Below are positions 4,895-5,337 of a stretch of DNA of 5,337 nt, one piece after another (within the stretch, counting starts at the first letter, position 1; each line of letters begins with the position of its first letter). Below the pieces are notes generated by a model. That model searched no databases. It had not been told where the DNA came from and saw only the letters and a program-made list of their open reading frames with translations. A program made the position numbers and the translations under genes. This stretch comes from Clostridia bacterium. Lineage in GTDB: Bacteria > Bacillota > Clostridia > Christensenellales > CAG-1252. The DNA is taken from positions 1 to 5,337 of the forward strand of contig JAFTBD010000066.1 of NCBI GenBank assembly GCA_017455385.1, read 5' to 3'.

Positions 4895-5337
4895 ATATCT
4901 ATTTCACGATCATAGTCGGCGCCATCTTCGTCAATAACTTCGTTCTCAGCCAGTTCCTCGGCATTTGTCCCTTCCTCGGCGTGTCCAAGAAGACGAATAC
5001 CGCTCTCGGAATGGGCTTCGCCGTTATCTTCGTTATGGCGCTCGCTTCCGTCTTCACCTACATCGTGAATGAGTACGTTTTGGTGAAACTCGGTCTCGAG
5101 TATATGAAGACCATCGCCTTCATTCTCATCATCGCCGCTCTCGTGCAGTCGGTTGAGATCGTCATCAAGAAATTCAGCCCCTCGCTGTATAGCGCCCTCG
5201 GCGTGTATCTGCCGCTCATCACTACGAACTGTGCGGTGCTCGGCGTCGCGCTCCTCAATATCGAGAAGGCGTATAACCTCTTCCAGTCATTCCTGAATGG
5301 CGTTTTCGCGGGCGTCGGCTTCACCCTTGCTAGCGTA
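4891..5337 (+). CDS. rnfA: Rnf complex subunit RnfA (membrane, shared [2Fe-2S]), C-terminus off the edge
   Basis: RnfA is the partner of RnfE in the membrane core of the Rnf complex. The visible 149 residues start MNIYFTIIVGAIFVNNFVLS and contain the two cluster cysteines, Cys26 in LGICPFLG (23-30) and Cys114 in LPLITTNC (107-114). The segment PSLYxALGVxLPLI is shared with RnfE, showing the paralogy. The family is about 190 residues long, so roughly 40 residues with the last membrane segment lie beyond the window. The ATG overlaps the rnfE stop (ATGA), and GAGGAGGG (4877-4884), 6 nt upstream, is a strong ribosome binding site. In this operon order rnfB, the ferredoxin-accepting Fe-S subunit, is expected next. 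Confidence 0.96.
   Translation, partial: MNIYFTIIVGAIFVNNFVLSQFLGICPFLGVSKKTNTALGMGFAVIFVMALASVFTYIVNEYVLVKLGLEYMKTIAFILIIAALVQSVEIVIKKFSPSLYSALGVYLPLITTNCAVLGVALLNIEKAYNLFQSFLNGVFAGVGFTLASV

Noticed and set aside
1..5337. Mobile elements, CRISPR arrays, tRNA/rRNA genes
   Set aside because: No transposase or integrase coding sequence, terminal repeats, regularly spaced repeats or RNA-gene signatures were found on either strand.

Overview
The window is dominated by the first five genes of an rnf operon, in the order rnfC-rnfD-rnfG-rnfE-rnfA, with rnfA cut off by the right edge. The Rnf complex is a membrane-bound ferredoxin:NAD+ oxidoreductase that couples electron transfer to Na+ or H+ export. 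The CDGEA(B) order is the one usual in Clostridia and other anaerobes, whereas Proteobacteria such as E. coli use ABCDGE; rnfB is expected just beyond the right edge. Coding GC is moderate to high while the intergenic DNA is very AT-rich. The partial left-hand gene encodes a Thr/Glu-rich lipoprotein ending in an 'NLITNGDF' stretch. Together these suggest an anaerobic Bacillota (Clostridia-like, possibly an uncultured gut lineage). This is an inference and I cannot place the organism more finely.

Layout. Positions 1-181 (minus strand) hold the start of a secreted lipoprotein gene. Positions 182-334 are an AT-rich divergent promoter region with a recognisable minus-strand promoter and an AT-rich dyad over it. 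Positions 335-1167 hold two half-size TauE/SafE (TSUP) membrane proteins joined by an ATGA overlap; they look like the two repeats of a full-length transporter encoded as separate chains. Positions 1168-1311 are an AT-rich intergenic region that ends in a strong sigma-A-like promoter for rnfC. A long inverted repeat fills that promoter's -35/-10 spacer. Positions 1312-5337 hold rnfC (TTG start), rnfD, rnfG, rnfE and rnfA; the last three junctions are ATGA overlaps, implying tight translational coupling.

How the genes work together. RnfC is the soluble NADH/FMN/Fe-S subunit. RnfD and RnfG carry covalently bound FMN in most characterised complexes. RnfE and RnfA are paralogous membrane subunits whose conserved cysteines (two in each) share an intramembrane [2Fe-2S] cluster. 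The core system is known, not new. The points worth a second look are the operator-like repeat in the rnf promoter, non-canonical residues in both flavin-attachment motifs (Ser for Thr in RnfG, and no Asp at -6 in RnfG or RnfD), an intragenic stem-loop with atypical codons in rnfE, and the split TSUP pair. I saw no mobile element, CRISPR array, tRNA or rRNA.
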